NCBI RefSeq assembly: GCF_025147465.1
Contig: NZ_JALXOZ010000010.1
Location: 29,919 to 93,918 of the forward strand
Direction: 5' to 3'
From: Dermabacter sp. p3-SID358
GTDB taxonomy: Bacteria; Actinomycetota; Actinomycetes; Actinomycetales; Dermabacteraceae
DNA length: 64,000 bases
A program made the position numbers and the translations under genes. The notes under the pieces were generated by a model. That model did no database searches. It had not been told where the DNA came from and was given only the letters and a program-made list of their open reading frames with translations. This document shows, piece after piece, positions 33,120-41,579 of this stretch (the first letter of the stretch is position 1; every line of letters begins with the position of its first letter).

Positions 33120-34520
33120 ATGCGGCGACGCACGCTTCTCGGCGGCAGCCTTCTCGCGGCGCTCGGCGCCTCGGCACTGTATGTGGAGCGCAGCAGCATC
33201 GCGAGCCTTTTCCCGCACGAGGCGCACGAGGACCTCTACTCCCTCGGCGTCGCGTTCTCCGCCACTTCGGATTCACTTACGCGCGAGGTCGAGGAGCACG
33301 ACGCCGCGGCCTTGCTGCGCGCGGGGACCATCCCGGGGGTAGAGCGCACCTTTGTGCAGCCGGATTCACCCGAACTCATTCTCGGCACGCGCACTCTCAG
33401 CACCGCTCACGGCGCGGGTACGCTCAACGCCATCACGCGCGCCTTCCTCGACCGCGCATCGCGACCGGCCTCCACGCCCACGCTCACCGATCTCGACCGT
33501 TCCGCGCTCCTCGACGTTTTCAGCCTCACGTGGGCGCTTCCCTCCCCCGTCGCGGCCCTCAGCCCGAACTGGCGCTACACGTGGCCCCGCGACACGGCCC
33601 ACGTGATCGTGGCCCTCGCCGAACGTGGCTTCGGCGACTGGGCACTCGGCCTGCTCGAACACCTTGCACGCATCCAGCGCCCAGACGGCACGTTCGAGGC
33701 GCGCTACCGCCCCGGCACCAAGGACGCCCCTGATGATCGCGCCCCGCAACTCGATGGGGTCGGGTGGTTCCTGTGGGCAGCGGCAACGCTCGCCCGGCTC
33801 GGGGTTTTAGGTTCCGACGCCACCTCCGCGACCTCGCTCCCCACTCTTAGAACGACGCTCGCCCGTGCGGCGCGTGCCGCCCTCGACGCCACACACACCG
33901 GAAGCGGCCTACCGAAGCCAAGCCCCGACTATTGGGAAGTGCCCGAGCGGCGCCTCACTCTCGCGACGGCGGCCATGACGCTCTGCGCGCTCGAGAGCGC
34001 GGCGTACCTTGCAGAAATAGGCTGGATTGAGGGCGAAGAAGGCGTCGGAACCAGAACGCTCGAGGCACGGGCCCGGGAAACCGAACGCGCCCTCCTTGCT
34101 GCTTTTGGCCCAAGCAACTTCCAGCGCTACGCGCACGGCGGCGGTTTTGACGCGGGGCTGCTCATGCTCTTACCGCCGTACCAAACCAAGGGATTTGCCG
34201 AGCGCAACCCGCAGATCGCCGGTCAGGTCGATGCGGCGTGTGAGGCGATGTCGCGACCCGCGGGCGGCGTCGCCCCGGGGGCACGCTGGAAGCGGGACAG
34301 CATCAGCTGGACTCCGCAAACGGCGATGTTCGCGCAAACCTACGCACACCTTGGCAAGCGCGAGCGCGCGCTCGAGCTTCTCGAATGGCTTGCAGCCCAC
34401 CGCACGAGCGCCGGAGCGATCAGTGAGAAGGTCCTGGCCGACGGAAGCCCCGCCGCCGTCGCGCCCCTTTCGTGGCCGGCAGCGCTCGCGCTCAGCACCC
34501 TCGTGGCGCTCGGTGCTTGA
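33120..34520 (+). CDS. GH15-like (glucoamylase-type) secreted hydrolase
   Basis: 466 residues. The N-terminus MRRRTLLGGSLLAALGASAL is a Tat- or Sec-type signal, so the protein is exported or membrane-anchored. The body is an (alpha/alpha)6 barrel: WRYTWPRDTAHVIVAL around residue 143 is the GH15 signature region, PDYWEVPE carries a candidate general acid Glu near 278, and PLSWPAALAL closes the barrel. Probably acts on alpha-glucans, trehalose or a surface glycan. ATG 33120 has AAGGAGG upstream. It is divergent from the Bcr/CflA exporter. Confidence 0.8.
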   Translation: MRRRTLLGGSLLAALGASALYVERSSIASLFPHEAHEDLYSLGVAFSATSDSLTREVEEHDAAALLRAGTIPGVERTFVQPDSPELILGTRTLSTAHGAGTLNAITRAFLDRASRPASTPTLTDLDRSALLDVFSLTWALPSPVAALSPNWRYTWPRDTAHVIVALAERGFGDWALGLLEHLARIQRPDGTFEARYRPGTKDAPDDRAPQLDGVGWFLWAAATLARLGVLGSDATSATSLPTLRTTLARAARAALDATHTGSGLPKPSPDYWEVPERRLTLATAAMTLCALESAAYLAEIGWIEGEEGVGTRTLEARARETERALLAAFGPSNFQRYAHGGGFDAGLLMLLPPYQTKGFAERNPQIAGQVDAACEAMSRPAGGVAPGARWKRDSISWTPQTAMFAQTYAHLGKRERALELLEWLAAHRTSAGAISEKVLADGSPAAVAPLSWPAALALSTLVALGA

Positions 34521-34623
34521 GCCATTGCGCTTCCCTTTTAGTCCCCAGAGCCCACCAGGCCACGGGGCTAGAGTGGTAGATCGGGAACGAGGAAGATCCC
34601 ACACCAAGTTTCGAGGAGAGGTC

Positions 34624-35307
34624 ATGAACGAGAAGGCAAGTGCGCCCGATCTTCGCGCGGAACGCGTGAACTACACGAAGGGCCAGCTCACCAAGACGCT
34701 CGCGGGCAACGACCCGCACGCATTGTTTGACGAATGGATGAGGGACGCGATCGAGCGCCGCGATCGCGAAGGCGATCTGCTCGAACCGAACGCCATGGTC
34801 GTCTCCACGATCAACCCGGAAACTGATTGGCCGGATTCGCGCGTGCTGCTCCTTAAGGAGCACAAGAACAAGAAGTTCGTGTTCTTCGGCAACTACGAGT
34901 CTCAAAAGGGGCACGACCTCGACGTGAACCGCAAGGCGGCCCTGAACTTCGCGTGGCTGCCGCTTCAGCGCCAGGTGCGCATCCAGGGCAAGGTGCGCCG
35001 CATCAGCGCTGCGGAATCCGACGCCTACTTCGCGGTGCGCCCGCGCGGTTCGCAGATCGGCGCCTGGGCGAGCTCGCAGTCGGATGTCGTCGAGTCGCGC
35101 GAGGATCTTCAGCTCGCGAACGAGCGCGCCGAGAAGCGCTTTGAAGGCAAAGAGGTTCCCCGCCCGCCGCACTGGGGCGGCTGGGCGCTCACCCCGCACG
35201 TCATCGAGTTCTGGCAGGGCGGCGCCTCGCGCCTTCACGACCGCATCCGCTTCACAGCCCTGGACGTTGAAGAGGGCCGCTGGCAGGTGGAGCGCCTCGC
35301 ACCGTGA
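34624..35307 (+). CDS. pdxH: Pyridoxamine 5'-phosphate oxidase
   Basis: 227-residue FMN enzyme making pyridoxal 5'-phosphate from PNP or PMP. SRVLLLKEHKNKKFVFFGNY and FVFFGNYESQKGHDLDVN form the FMN-binding barrel; RPRGSQIGAWASSQS and the C-terminal RLHDRIRF with WQVERLAP complete the PdxH signature. ATG 34624 after GAGGAGAGGTC. Monocistronic, with a strong terminator shared with the convergent ECF operon. Confidence 0.96.
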   Translation: MNEKASAPDLRAERVNYTKGQLTKTLAGNDPHALFDEWMRDAIERRDREGDLLEPNAMVVSTINPETDWPDSRVLLLKEHKNKKFVFFGNYESQKGHDLDVNRKAALNFAWLPLQRQVRIQGKVRRISAAESDAYFAVRPRGSQIGAWASSQSDVVESREDLQLANERAEKRFEGKEVPRPPHWGGWALTPHVIEFWQGGASRLHDRIRFTALDVEEGRWQVERLAP

Positions 35308-35319
35308 GCCTCTGCGAAC

Positions 35320-35358
35320 AAAGGGGTCGGCATTCACACGAATGTCGACCCCTTTTTC
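35320..35358. terminator. Bidirectional terminator
   Basis: AAAGGGGTCGGCATT and AATGTCGACCCCTTT form a stem with one mismatch around CACACG, then TTCTC. Serves pdxH and the convergent ecfT. Confidence 0.88.
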
Positions 35359-35359
35359 T

Positions 35360-36193
35360 CTACGCGAAGGGGTTCCAAAACCTTCCGCCGTTGACGATCG
35401 CGAGCATGATCGGGACCGCGAGCACCGCGAGCGCGAGCGCCATGATGAGCCAATCGCGCCACGTGAGCGGCTTCTTGCCGTACCACGTACGTCGCTTCCC
35501 GCGCCCGAAACCGCGCAGCTCCATCGCACTCGCGACCTCTTCGATCCGGTCGAACGCGCCGAGGAGAAGCGGGAGGATGACGCCCACGATGTTCCGCGCG
35601 CGCGTCACGATCCCCGCCTTCGACGAGGTTTCGAGGCCGCGCGCCTGATGCGCCTTCGAGATCGTCACGAAGTCCCGCTGAATATCGGGGATGTATCGAA
35701 GGGCGATCGAGACGGAGTACGCGATCTTGTAGGGAACACCGATGCGGTTCAGCGACTGCGCGAACTCGGGCGGGCGCGTCGTCGCAATAAAAAGGAGCAC
35801 GGGCGGGAGCACCGCGAAGTACTTGAGGGTCACAACGAGCTGATAAAACAGCTGCTCACGCGTGATGTCCCAGTGCCACGGGCCATCCACGAGCACGGTG
35901 CGCGTGCCGTACAGCTCGGTTCCGTAGCCGGGGGCGAACAGGAAAATAAAGACGTTGTTGAGCAGCATGAGACCCGCGATGATCACGAGCACTACGGCGA
36001 GGTCGCGAAGCTTCACGCGGCTCAGCGCCCACAGCACGATGTTGAGCACGAGCATCGCCGCGAGATAGCGCGCATCGAATCCCACGAGCGCACCCACGAC
36101 GCTCGCGACGGCGAGCATGAGTTTCGCGAGCCCCGACACTCGATGCAGGAAGCCCGGTCGATCCACGTAGCCGAGAACGGATTTAGCGGGCAT
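35360..36193 (-). CDS. ecfT: ECF transporter transmembrane subunit EcfT
   Basis: 277 residues. The two coupling-helix motifs of EcfT are seen: SKAHQARGLE and SAMELRGFG (both with Ala-Arg-Gly or Leu-Arg-Gly cores), flanked by 5-6 TM helices (LMLAVASVVGALVGF, YLAAMLVLNIVLWAL, AVVLVIIAGLMLLNNV). It couples the ATPases to the S-component. Start ATG 36193 overlaps the fused ATPase gene by 11 bases. Last gene of the operon SAM hydrolase - S-component - ATPase - EcfT. Confidence 0.93.
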   Translation of the reverse strand: MPAKSVLGYVDRPGFLHRVSGLAKLMLAVASVVGALVGFDARYLAAMLVLNIVLWALSRVKLRDLAVVLVIIAGLMLLNNVFIFLFAPGYGTELYGTRTVLVDGPWHWDITREQLFYQLVVTLKYFAVLPPVLLFIATTRPPEFAQSLNRIGVPYKIAYSVSIALRYIPDIQRDFVTISKAHQARGLETSSKAGIVTRARNIVGVILPLLLGAFDRIEEVASAMELRGFGRGKRRTWYGKKPLTWRDWLIMALALAVLAVPIMLAIVNGGRFWNPFA

Positions 36194-38018
36194 CGCCCAC
36201 CTCCCGCTTCTCGCGATCAACCGCGATCACGGCCTCAATGAATTCACTGCGGCCAAACTCTTGGGTGCCGCCGTTATCGGTGGAAACGGGAAGCCCGACG
36301 GTGGCTGCGAGCGCATCGAGGCTCGTGCGCACGAGGTTCGCGCGCCTCGTCACGTCATCGTCGACGAGGATCCGCGCGGGCGAAGAATCCGCGATGATCT
36401 CCCCCTCGCTCAGCACGACGGCGCGCGGAACATACTCGAGGGCGAGATGCATGTCATGCGTGATGAGAAGGATCGTTGTGCCCCCGCGGTTAAGCTCGCG
36501 AATGAACTCCATGAACTCCGTGTAGTGGCGGAAGTCTTGGCCCGCGGTCGGTTCGTCGAGAATGAGGATCTCGGGTTCGAGTGCGAGCGCGGCGGCGATC
36601 GTGACGCGCTTCTTTTGGCCGTGGCTGAGCGCGCTCACGGGCCACGACTTAAACGGAGTGAGGCCGCACGTCTCGAGTGCAGATTCGACGCGGCGACGAA
36701 CCTCTTCCTCATCGAGGCCGTGGGCGCGCGGGCCGAGCGCGACCTCATCGAAGATGAGCGGCTTCGAGATCATGTGTCCCGGCTCTTGAAGCACAAAGCC
36801 CACGCGCGTGCCGATCTCGGCGATACTCAAGTTGAGCACATCATCACCGAGCACCTCGACCGTGCCCGAGTTCGGCTTCATGAAGCCCGTGATCGCGCTC
36901 GCAAGGGTGGACTTCCCCGCGCCATTGTTGCCGAGAATCGCGAGCATCTCGCCGCGCCGAATTTCGAGGTCGATCCCGCGCAGAGCGTGCACGCCCTCGT
37001 GGTCTTGATCGTGGCCGTGAAGCACGTGGAGATTCCGCACGCTGATAGCCAAGGTGGCGTCGGACCCCTCCCCCGACTCCCGCTTGACCGAAGCCGCGCC
37101 GGACCTCGCGGCCCACTGCTCACGCCCCCACTCTCGTACCCGTGCGCATTCGCTCTCGCTCAGGCGAAGGGCCTCGAGCCGGGCGGGGTGCGCGGACGCT
37201 GGCGGTTCGATCCCCGCATAATTGAGGGCCGTAAGGTGCAGCGGCCGGCGAATGCCGTGCTCGGTGAGGAGACCGGAGGTCACGAGCTCATCCGGGGTTG
37301 TATCGGCAACGAGGCGGCCGCCGGCCATCATGAGGATCCGATCGACCCCCCTGTGCAGCACTTCTTCGAGACGATGCTCGATGATGACGACACTCGCACC
37401 GCTCTCCCGATTGAGGTCGTCAGCCAGTTCGATCATCGCGCGACCCGTCGCCGGGTCAAGGTTCGCGAGCGGCTCATCGAACAGGAGAATCGGCACGTCG
37501 TCCACGAGCACGCCCGCGACGGCGACGCGCTGCTTTTGCCCGCCACTCAGTTCGTGCGGCGAGTGCTCAAGAAGCTCGGTGAGGCCCACGCGCTTGGCGA
37601 CCCGCTCGACGATGCCCGGCATGTCGCCCGAGGCAACCTCCTGGTTCTCGAGGGAAAAGGCGATATCCTCCGCAACCGTGAGCGCGACAAACTGCGCGTT
37701 GGAATCCTGGAGAACCGTGCCAGCCTCACCGGCGGTGCGCACGAGCGGCGCGCGCACCGGATCCACGCCACCGACCCTCACGCTGCCACTCACGCTTGCC
37801 TCGAAGCGATGCGGCACGAGGCCGTTCATGACGTGTACGAGCGTGGATTTTCCCGAGCCGCTCGGCCCCACAATCGCGACCTTCTCACCCCAGCCGATCG
37901 TGAAGCTCACGTTCTCGACCGAGGGAAGTTTTTGGGTGCGGTAATGCACGCTCACGTCATCGAAAACGATGGCATGAGCGGCACGGTTCGCCTCGGGCGA
38001 ATGGGAGGGAAGAGCCAT
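36183..38018 (-). CDS. Fused double ECF ATPase (EcfA-EcfA')
   Basis: 611 residues with two ABC domains. First: Walker A GPSGSGKST (51-59), signature LSGGQKQRVAVAG, Walker B ILLFDEPLAN. Second: GNNGAGKST, LSHGQKKRVTIAA, ILILDEPTAGQD. The second signature has His for Gly (LSHGQ), a known tolerated variant. The linker (about 270-340) is Ala/Arg/Ser-rich, and a CGTCGGACC near-motif falls inside it. Single-gene fusion of EcfA and EcfA' is common in actinobacteria. It energises uptake by the adjacent S-component. Confidence 0.94.
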   Translation of the reverse strand: MALPSHSPEANRAAHAIVFDDVSVHYRTQKLPSVENVSFTIGWGEKVAIVGPSGSGKSTLVHVMNGLVPHRFEASVSGSVRVGGVDPVRAPLVRTAGEAGTVLQDSNAQFVALTVAEDIAFSLENQEVASGDMPGIVERVAKRVGLTELLEHSPHELSGGQKQRVAVAGVLVDDVPILLFDEPLANLDPATGRAMIELADDLNRESGASVVIIEHRLEEVLHRGVDRILMMAGGRLVADTTPDELVTSGLLTEHGIRRPLHLTALNYAGIEPPASAHPARLEALRLSESECARVREWGREQWAARSGAASVKRESGEGSDATLAISVRNLHVLHGHDQDHEGVHALRGIDLEIRRGEMLAILGNNGAGKSTLASAITGFMKPNSGTVEVLGDDVLNLSIAEIGTRVGFVLQEPGHMISKPLIFDEVALGPRAHGLDEEEVRRRVESALETCGLTPFKSWPVSALSHGQKKRVTIAAALALEPEILILDEPTAGQDFRHYTEFMEFIRELNRGGTTILLITHDMHLALEYVPRAVVLSEGEIIADSSPARILVDDDVTRRANLVRTSLDALAATVGLPVSTDNGGTQEFGRSEFIEAVIAVDREKREVGDAR

Positions 38019-38027
38019 ACGGAACGC

Positions 38028-38624
38028 TTAAGCGCCCACCTCGAGCGAGCCCGAGCGGGTGCGCGTCTTCGCATACAGCGCGAGGATGATCGAGCCAAAC
38101 ACGCAGGTGAGAATCGCGTTCGTCACGAAGGCCACGAGGCCTTGCACGATGACCTTATCGAACGGTTCGCCCATGAGCGTCACGTCCAGAATCCAGGCGA
38201 GTACGCCCCATGCAACGAAGTGACCCACGATGACCGCGAGGTTGAAGCGCACGAGATCCCGGCGCGGGAACTCCCCCTCGTTCACGCGGTTACGAAGCAT
38301 GAAGAAGCCCACGATGAGACCGAAGACAGCCGTCGGAATCTCCCACGAAAGCCAAATGCCGTAGCCGGTTGCGTCGGCAAGAATATGCCCCACGAAGCCG
38401 GCAATGGCCGCAACGTACGGTCCGTACAGCACCGCGAGAACCGCGAGCAGGGCGTACTGGAATGTGATCGCAAGATTCGGCACGGGAACGGGGATCGCAA
38501 CGAATCGACTCAGCACAAAAAAGAGTGCCGCACCGATACCGATCGCCACGACCTGCGTCACGGGCGAAACCCTGCGGGTCACGGGAAGCGGTGCACTGGA
38601 GGTAGGAGTTTCAGGGGTAGACAT
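38028..38624 (-). CDS. ECF transporter S-component, UPF0397 type
   Basis: 198 residues, six TM helices. The opening VVAIGIGAALFFVLSRFVAI, followed by VPNLAITFQYALLAVLAVLY and GFVGHILADATGYGIWLSWE, matches UPF0397 S-components, which have been labelled riboflavin or thiamine-related without firm proof. The upstream gene encodes a SAM hydrolase that releases adenosine, suggesting that the imported ligand is an adenosyl compound or its base; this is inference. 9 bases before the ATPase gene. Confidence 0.85.
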   Translation of the reverse strand: MSTPETPTSSAPLPVTRRVSPVTQVVAIGIGAALFFVLSRFVAIPVPVPNLAITFQYALLAVLAVLYGPYVAAIAGFVGHILADATGYGIWLSWEIPTAVFGLIVGFFMLRNRVNEGEFPRRDLVRFNLAVIVGHFVAWGVLAWILDVTLMGEPFDKVIVQGLVAFVTNAILTCVFGSIILALYAKTRTRSGSLEVGA

Positions 38625-38635
38625 GATGGGGATCC

Positions 38636-39478
38636 TTACTGTTCGACCTTCTCGAAAGCGACATGCCAGCTGTTGCCGCGCCCGAGGTGGAAAGCATTCG
38701 CGTACGAGCCGCGATTGATCGCGACAGCCACGCGATCGAGAGAATTGACGTAGATGAGGGACTCGCCGACCTCGACGTGCGCGAAGCTCGGCGCATACAC
38801 GAGGCTCGTCGCGTGCACGGTCTGTCCGTTGTGGGTGATGGTGAGGCGCGCGTAGTCGCCATGGCTAATGCCGGCATCCTCGAAAAGGGTGCGCGGGATC
38901 GATGTCCACAGTGAGCCGTAGCGGTTATCGTGCGCGTCAATCGTGCCCGTGAGCACGTGGCCTTCGCGTTTCGGCTCAGCGATCGGAAGAGCCACAACCT
39001 CGCCCACGTCGAGGCTTGGGCCGACCTGCTCGTAGGTGATCGTGCCACTCGCGAGGCGCGCTCCCGTGAACGCGTAGATGTCGCGCCCGTGGAACGTATA
39101 GGAGTGCGCTGAGCCCTCGCGGCGGTTGAACTTTTCGTCGATTTCGCGAAGCTCCTCGATCCCGAAGAACTTCTCGATGTGGGTAAGGGTGCCGTTGTTC
39201 GGAGTCGCGACATAGTGCCCGGTCGAGGTGCGTGCGACGACGCTCAAGCGATCCGAGCCAACGCCCGGGTCGACGACCGACACGAAAACGGTGCCCTCGG
39301 GCCAATACGAAATGACCTGGGCGAGGCGATAGGAGCCTTCCCAAATGTCGTACGGCGGAATGTTGTGCGTGATGTCGTGAACGCGCAGCTCAGGGCTCAC
39401 GCCGGCCGCGACGCCATACATGGCGCTCACGGCGCCATCGACGTATCCGAAATCCGACTGGAGAACGAGTGGCTTCAC
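38636..39478 (-). CDS. SAM hydrolase (adenosine-forming), DUF62 family
   Basis: 280 residues. The N-terminus LVLQSDFGYVDGAVSAMYGV with Asp in SDFG, and later FVSVVDPGVGSDR, VATPNNGTL and FHGRDIYAFTGA, define the SAM hydroxide adenosyltransferase family (relatives: fluorinase, chlorinase SalL). The Arg-Asp-His triad of SAM hydrolases corresponds to GRD and the DAHDNRYGSL region. It splits SAM into adenosine and methionine. GTG 39478 follows GGGAGGCCCGCG. First gene of the ECF operon. No halogenase loop evident. Confidence 0.9.
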   Translation of the reverse strand: MKPLVLQSDFGYVDGAVSAMYGVAAGVSPELRVHDITHNIPPYDIWEGSYRLAQVISYWPEGTVFVSVVDPGVGSDRLSVVARTSTGHYVATPNNGTLTHIEKFFGIEELREIDEKFNRREGSAHSYTFHGRDIYAFTGARLASGTITYEQVGPSLDVGEVVALPIAEPKREGHVLTGTIDAHDNRYGSLWTSIPRTLFEDAGISHGDYARLTITHNGQTVHATSLVYAPSFAHVEVGESLIYVNSLDRVAVAINRGSYANAFHLGRGNSWHVAFEKVEQ

Positions 39479-39490
39479 CGCGGGCCTCCC

Positions 39491-39600
39491 TTGACACATG
39501 TGTTCATGACCTTCGTAAGCGTACCGATACCGAGGACGCGCGCGAATGCACATGGCGAAATATGAACAGCGAGGCGAGAAGGCAGTGACATGTGTCATTC
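39491..39600. promoter_or_regulatory. Paired ACATGTGT sites in divergent promoter
   Basis: TTGACACATGTGTTCA (39491-39506) and CAGTGACATGTGTCATTC (39583-39600) share the palindromic ACATGT core, about 90 bases apart, between the SAM hydrolase operon and the ABC exporter genes. A looping or two-site operator is possible. Confidence 0.4.
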
Positions 39601-39677
39601 ACGCACGTGACAAAGCAATGGCAAGCCCCTGACGTTTTCCACTACTACCCAGGCCGCGCGTGCCGAAGAGTGGAGGC

Positions 39678-40625
39678 ATGAACAACGCACAGCACGTCAT
39701 CACCGTCTCGAACCTGACCCGCACTTATGCGGGATCGAAGAAAAAGAAAGCCTTTACCGCCGTGGACGGAATTTCCTTCCATGTGAATGAAGGCGAGGTT
39801 TACGGGCTGCTCGGCACAAATGGCGCCGGTAAAACCTCGACTCTCGAGATCCTCGAGGGGCTCGCTCCCGCGACGAGCGGAACCGTGGCAATCCTCGGCA
39901 TGGATCCGCGTAAGGACCGTGCACAGCTTCGAGCTCACACGGGCACGATGCTCCAATCGGGTGGCCTTCCTACTCAGCTCACCGTCGCCGAGACTATCCG
40001 CATGTGGGCGGGAACGTGCTCGAACCCCATGGACCCCGATCAAGCCCTCGCCGCCGTTGACCTCACGCACCGCGCGACGGTGAAGGTCGGATCCCTCTCC
40101 GGCGGTGAGCAGCGTCGCCTCGACCTCGCCTGCGCACTCGTGGGCCAACCTTCGATCCTTTTCCTCGACGAGCCGACAACCGGCCTCGACCCCGAATCCC
40201 GTCGCGGTGTGTGGGCGCTCCTCGAGGACCTCAAGGCTCGCGGCGTCACGATGATCCTCACGACCCACTACCTCGAAGAAGCCGAGCGCCTGTGCGACCG
40301 GATCGGGATCATGCACCGCGGGAACATCGTTCTCGAGGGCAGCCTGCGCGACATCGTCGCCACGGAAGCCTCGATGATCAGCTTCGAGGTCAGGGAAAAA
40401 CCCGACGCCACCGGCGCCAACACCGAGCTCAGCCTTCCCGCCCTCGCCGGCGCCAACGTCACGCGCACCGGCAATACCTACGAAGTGCGCACCGACGAGC
40501 TCCAAGATGATGCCCTCGCGGTTTTGCAATGGGCGAAGAACGAAGGTCTCTCCCTCACCGGTTTCTCCGCGACACCGGCCTCCCTCGAAACCGTGTTCAT
40601 GCGCGTCGCGGGCGAGCAGCGCTAA
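39678..40625 (+). CDS. ABC exporter ATP-binding protein, DrrA type
   Basis: 315 residues. Walker A GTNGAGKT (46-53), signature LSGGEQRRLDLA, Walker B SILFLDEPTTGLDP, H-loop TTHYLEEAERL. The C-terminal 80-residue extension with the final LTGFSATPASLETVFMRVAG motif is typical of DrrA-like ATPases that work with ABC-2 permeases. Operon with the permease and probably with the two-component system downstream, the layout of antibiotic or peptide detoxification modules. Confidence 0.93.
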   Translation: MNNAQHVITVSNLTRTYAGSKKKKAFTAVDGISFHVNEGEVYGLLGTNGAGKTSTLEILEGLAPATSGTVAILGMDPRKDRAQLRAHTGTMLQSGGLPTQLTVAETIRMWAGTCSNPMDPDQALAAVDLTHRATVKVGSLSGGEQRRLDLACALVGQPSILFLDEPTTGLDPESRRGVWALLEDLKARGVTMILTTHYLEEAERLCDRIGIMHRGNIVLEGSLRDIVATEASMISFEVREKPDATGANTELSLPALAGANVTRTGNTYEVRTDELQDDALAVLQWAKNEGLSLTGFSATPASLETVFMRVAGEQR

Positions 40626-40672
40626 CGAGTGCGCCGGCCCGCATCCACCGAACTTTGACGAAAGGACACACC

Positions 40673-41491
40673 GTGACCACAGCAGCCGCTTCCACCTCAA
40701 AGTCCCGCTCGAATCATCTCTCGCGCACAATCGCCCTCGCACGCGCCGAACTCACACAGTTCCTGCGCAACCCCACCCTGATCTTCATGGGGGTCGTGTT
40801 CCCCCTCGGTCTCACGGCGGGAATGTTCTTCCTTCTGAAGTCAGCCTCCGGCACCGAAGGTGTGGCCGCTTCGAGCGCCATCGAGATCTGCATCCTCATG
40901 ACCATGCTGCTCGTCGTGTACTACTCGGTTCTCTCGATGTCGACGACGCGCCGAGACGAAAAGGTCCTCAAGCGCTTGCGCACGGGCGAAGCCACCGACG
41001 CCACCATCCTCCTTGGCATCACCGCCCCGAGTGCCGTGCTCGCGATCATCACGATGATCGTGGCCCCCGCCCTGCTCGTGGTGTTCGGCGCACCAATGCC
41101 CGTGAACGTCGTGCCGCTCATTGTCGCCACAATCGGTGGAATCGCGGTAAGCACGGCGCTCGGTTTCCTCACGAGCGGCTACACGAAAAATGCCGAGGCC
41201 GCCCAGATCACCTCGCTTCCCGTATTGATCCTCGCGATCGCCTCGCAAAGTTCGTTCCGCACCCTCATGCCCGAACAGGTCAGCACAATCGTCGACCGCA
41301 CCCCCTTCGCGCTCATGGCCGATCTCGGCCAGCTCGCGTGGATCGGGAAAACAGCGAGCGATACCCACGAGCCACTCGACTCCGGTGCGGCTCTCGCGGC
41401 TGCAACTTCGCCGATGCTCATCCTTGCACTGTGGGCGGTCGTGCTCGTCGCTCTCGTGCCGATGTACATGAAGTGGGAATCAAATCGCTAA
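40673..41491 (+). CDS. ABC-2 type permease
   Basis: 272 residues, six TM helices. ARAELTQFLRNPTLIFMGVV is the usual amphipathic start; helices follow near 40-60, 75-95, 120-150, 155-185, 190-210 and 245-265. Partner of the DrrA-type ATPase. GTG 40673 follows GAAAGGACACACC. Export substrate unknown. A hairpin follows the stop, then the kinase gene. Confidence 0.9.
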   Translation: MTTAAASTSKSRSNHLSRTIALARAELTQFLRNPTLIFMGVVFPLGLTAGMFFLLKSASGTEGVAASSAIEICILMTMLLVVYYSVLSMSTTRRDEKVLKRLRTGEATDATILLGITAPSAVLAIITMIVAPALLVVFGAPMPVNVVPLIVATIGGIAVSTALGFLTSGYTKNAEAAQITSLPVLILAIASQSSFRTLMPEQVSTIVDRTPFALMADLGQLAWIGKTASDTHEPLDSGAALAAATSPMLILALWAVVLVALVPMYMKWESNR

Positions 41492-41512
41492 ACCACTCAC
41501 TCAAACTGCGTG

Positions 41513-41556
41513 GGACACTGGTGAGGGCCGGTTTCGGCCCCGCCAGTGTCGCCTTT
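41513..41556 (+). terminator. Hairpin between ABC permease and sensor kinase
   Basis: GACACTGG (41514-41521) pairs with CCAGTGTC (41543-41550), with an inner GGGCCG/CGGCCC stem, followed by GCCTTTC. The short T run suggests partial termination that sets kinase levels below exporter levels. Confidence 0.55.
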
Positions 41557-41579
41557 CACGATCGCCACAAGGACTTCTC

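Noticed and set aside
36261..38753. An 830-residue open frame on the plus strand opposite the ECF genes
   Set aside because: Arg/Glu/His-rich shadow of the ATPase and S-component genes, which carry clear ABC motifs on the minus strand. Long antisense frames are expected at this GC content.
38636..39478. Fluorinase or chlorinase (natural-product halogenation)
   Set aside because: The family is shared, but the partner genes are ECF transport genes and no halometabolite genes are present. Hydrolase is the simpler call.
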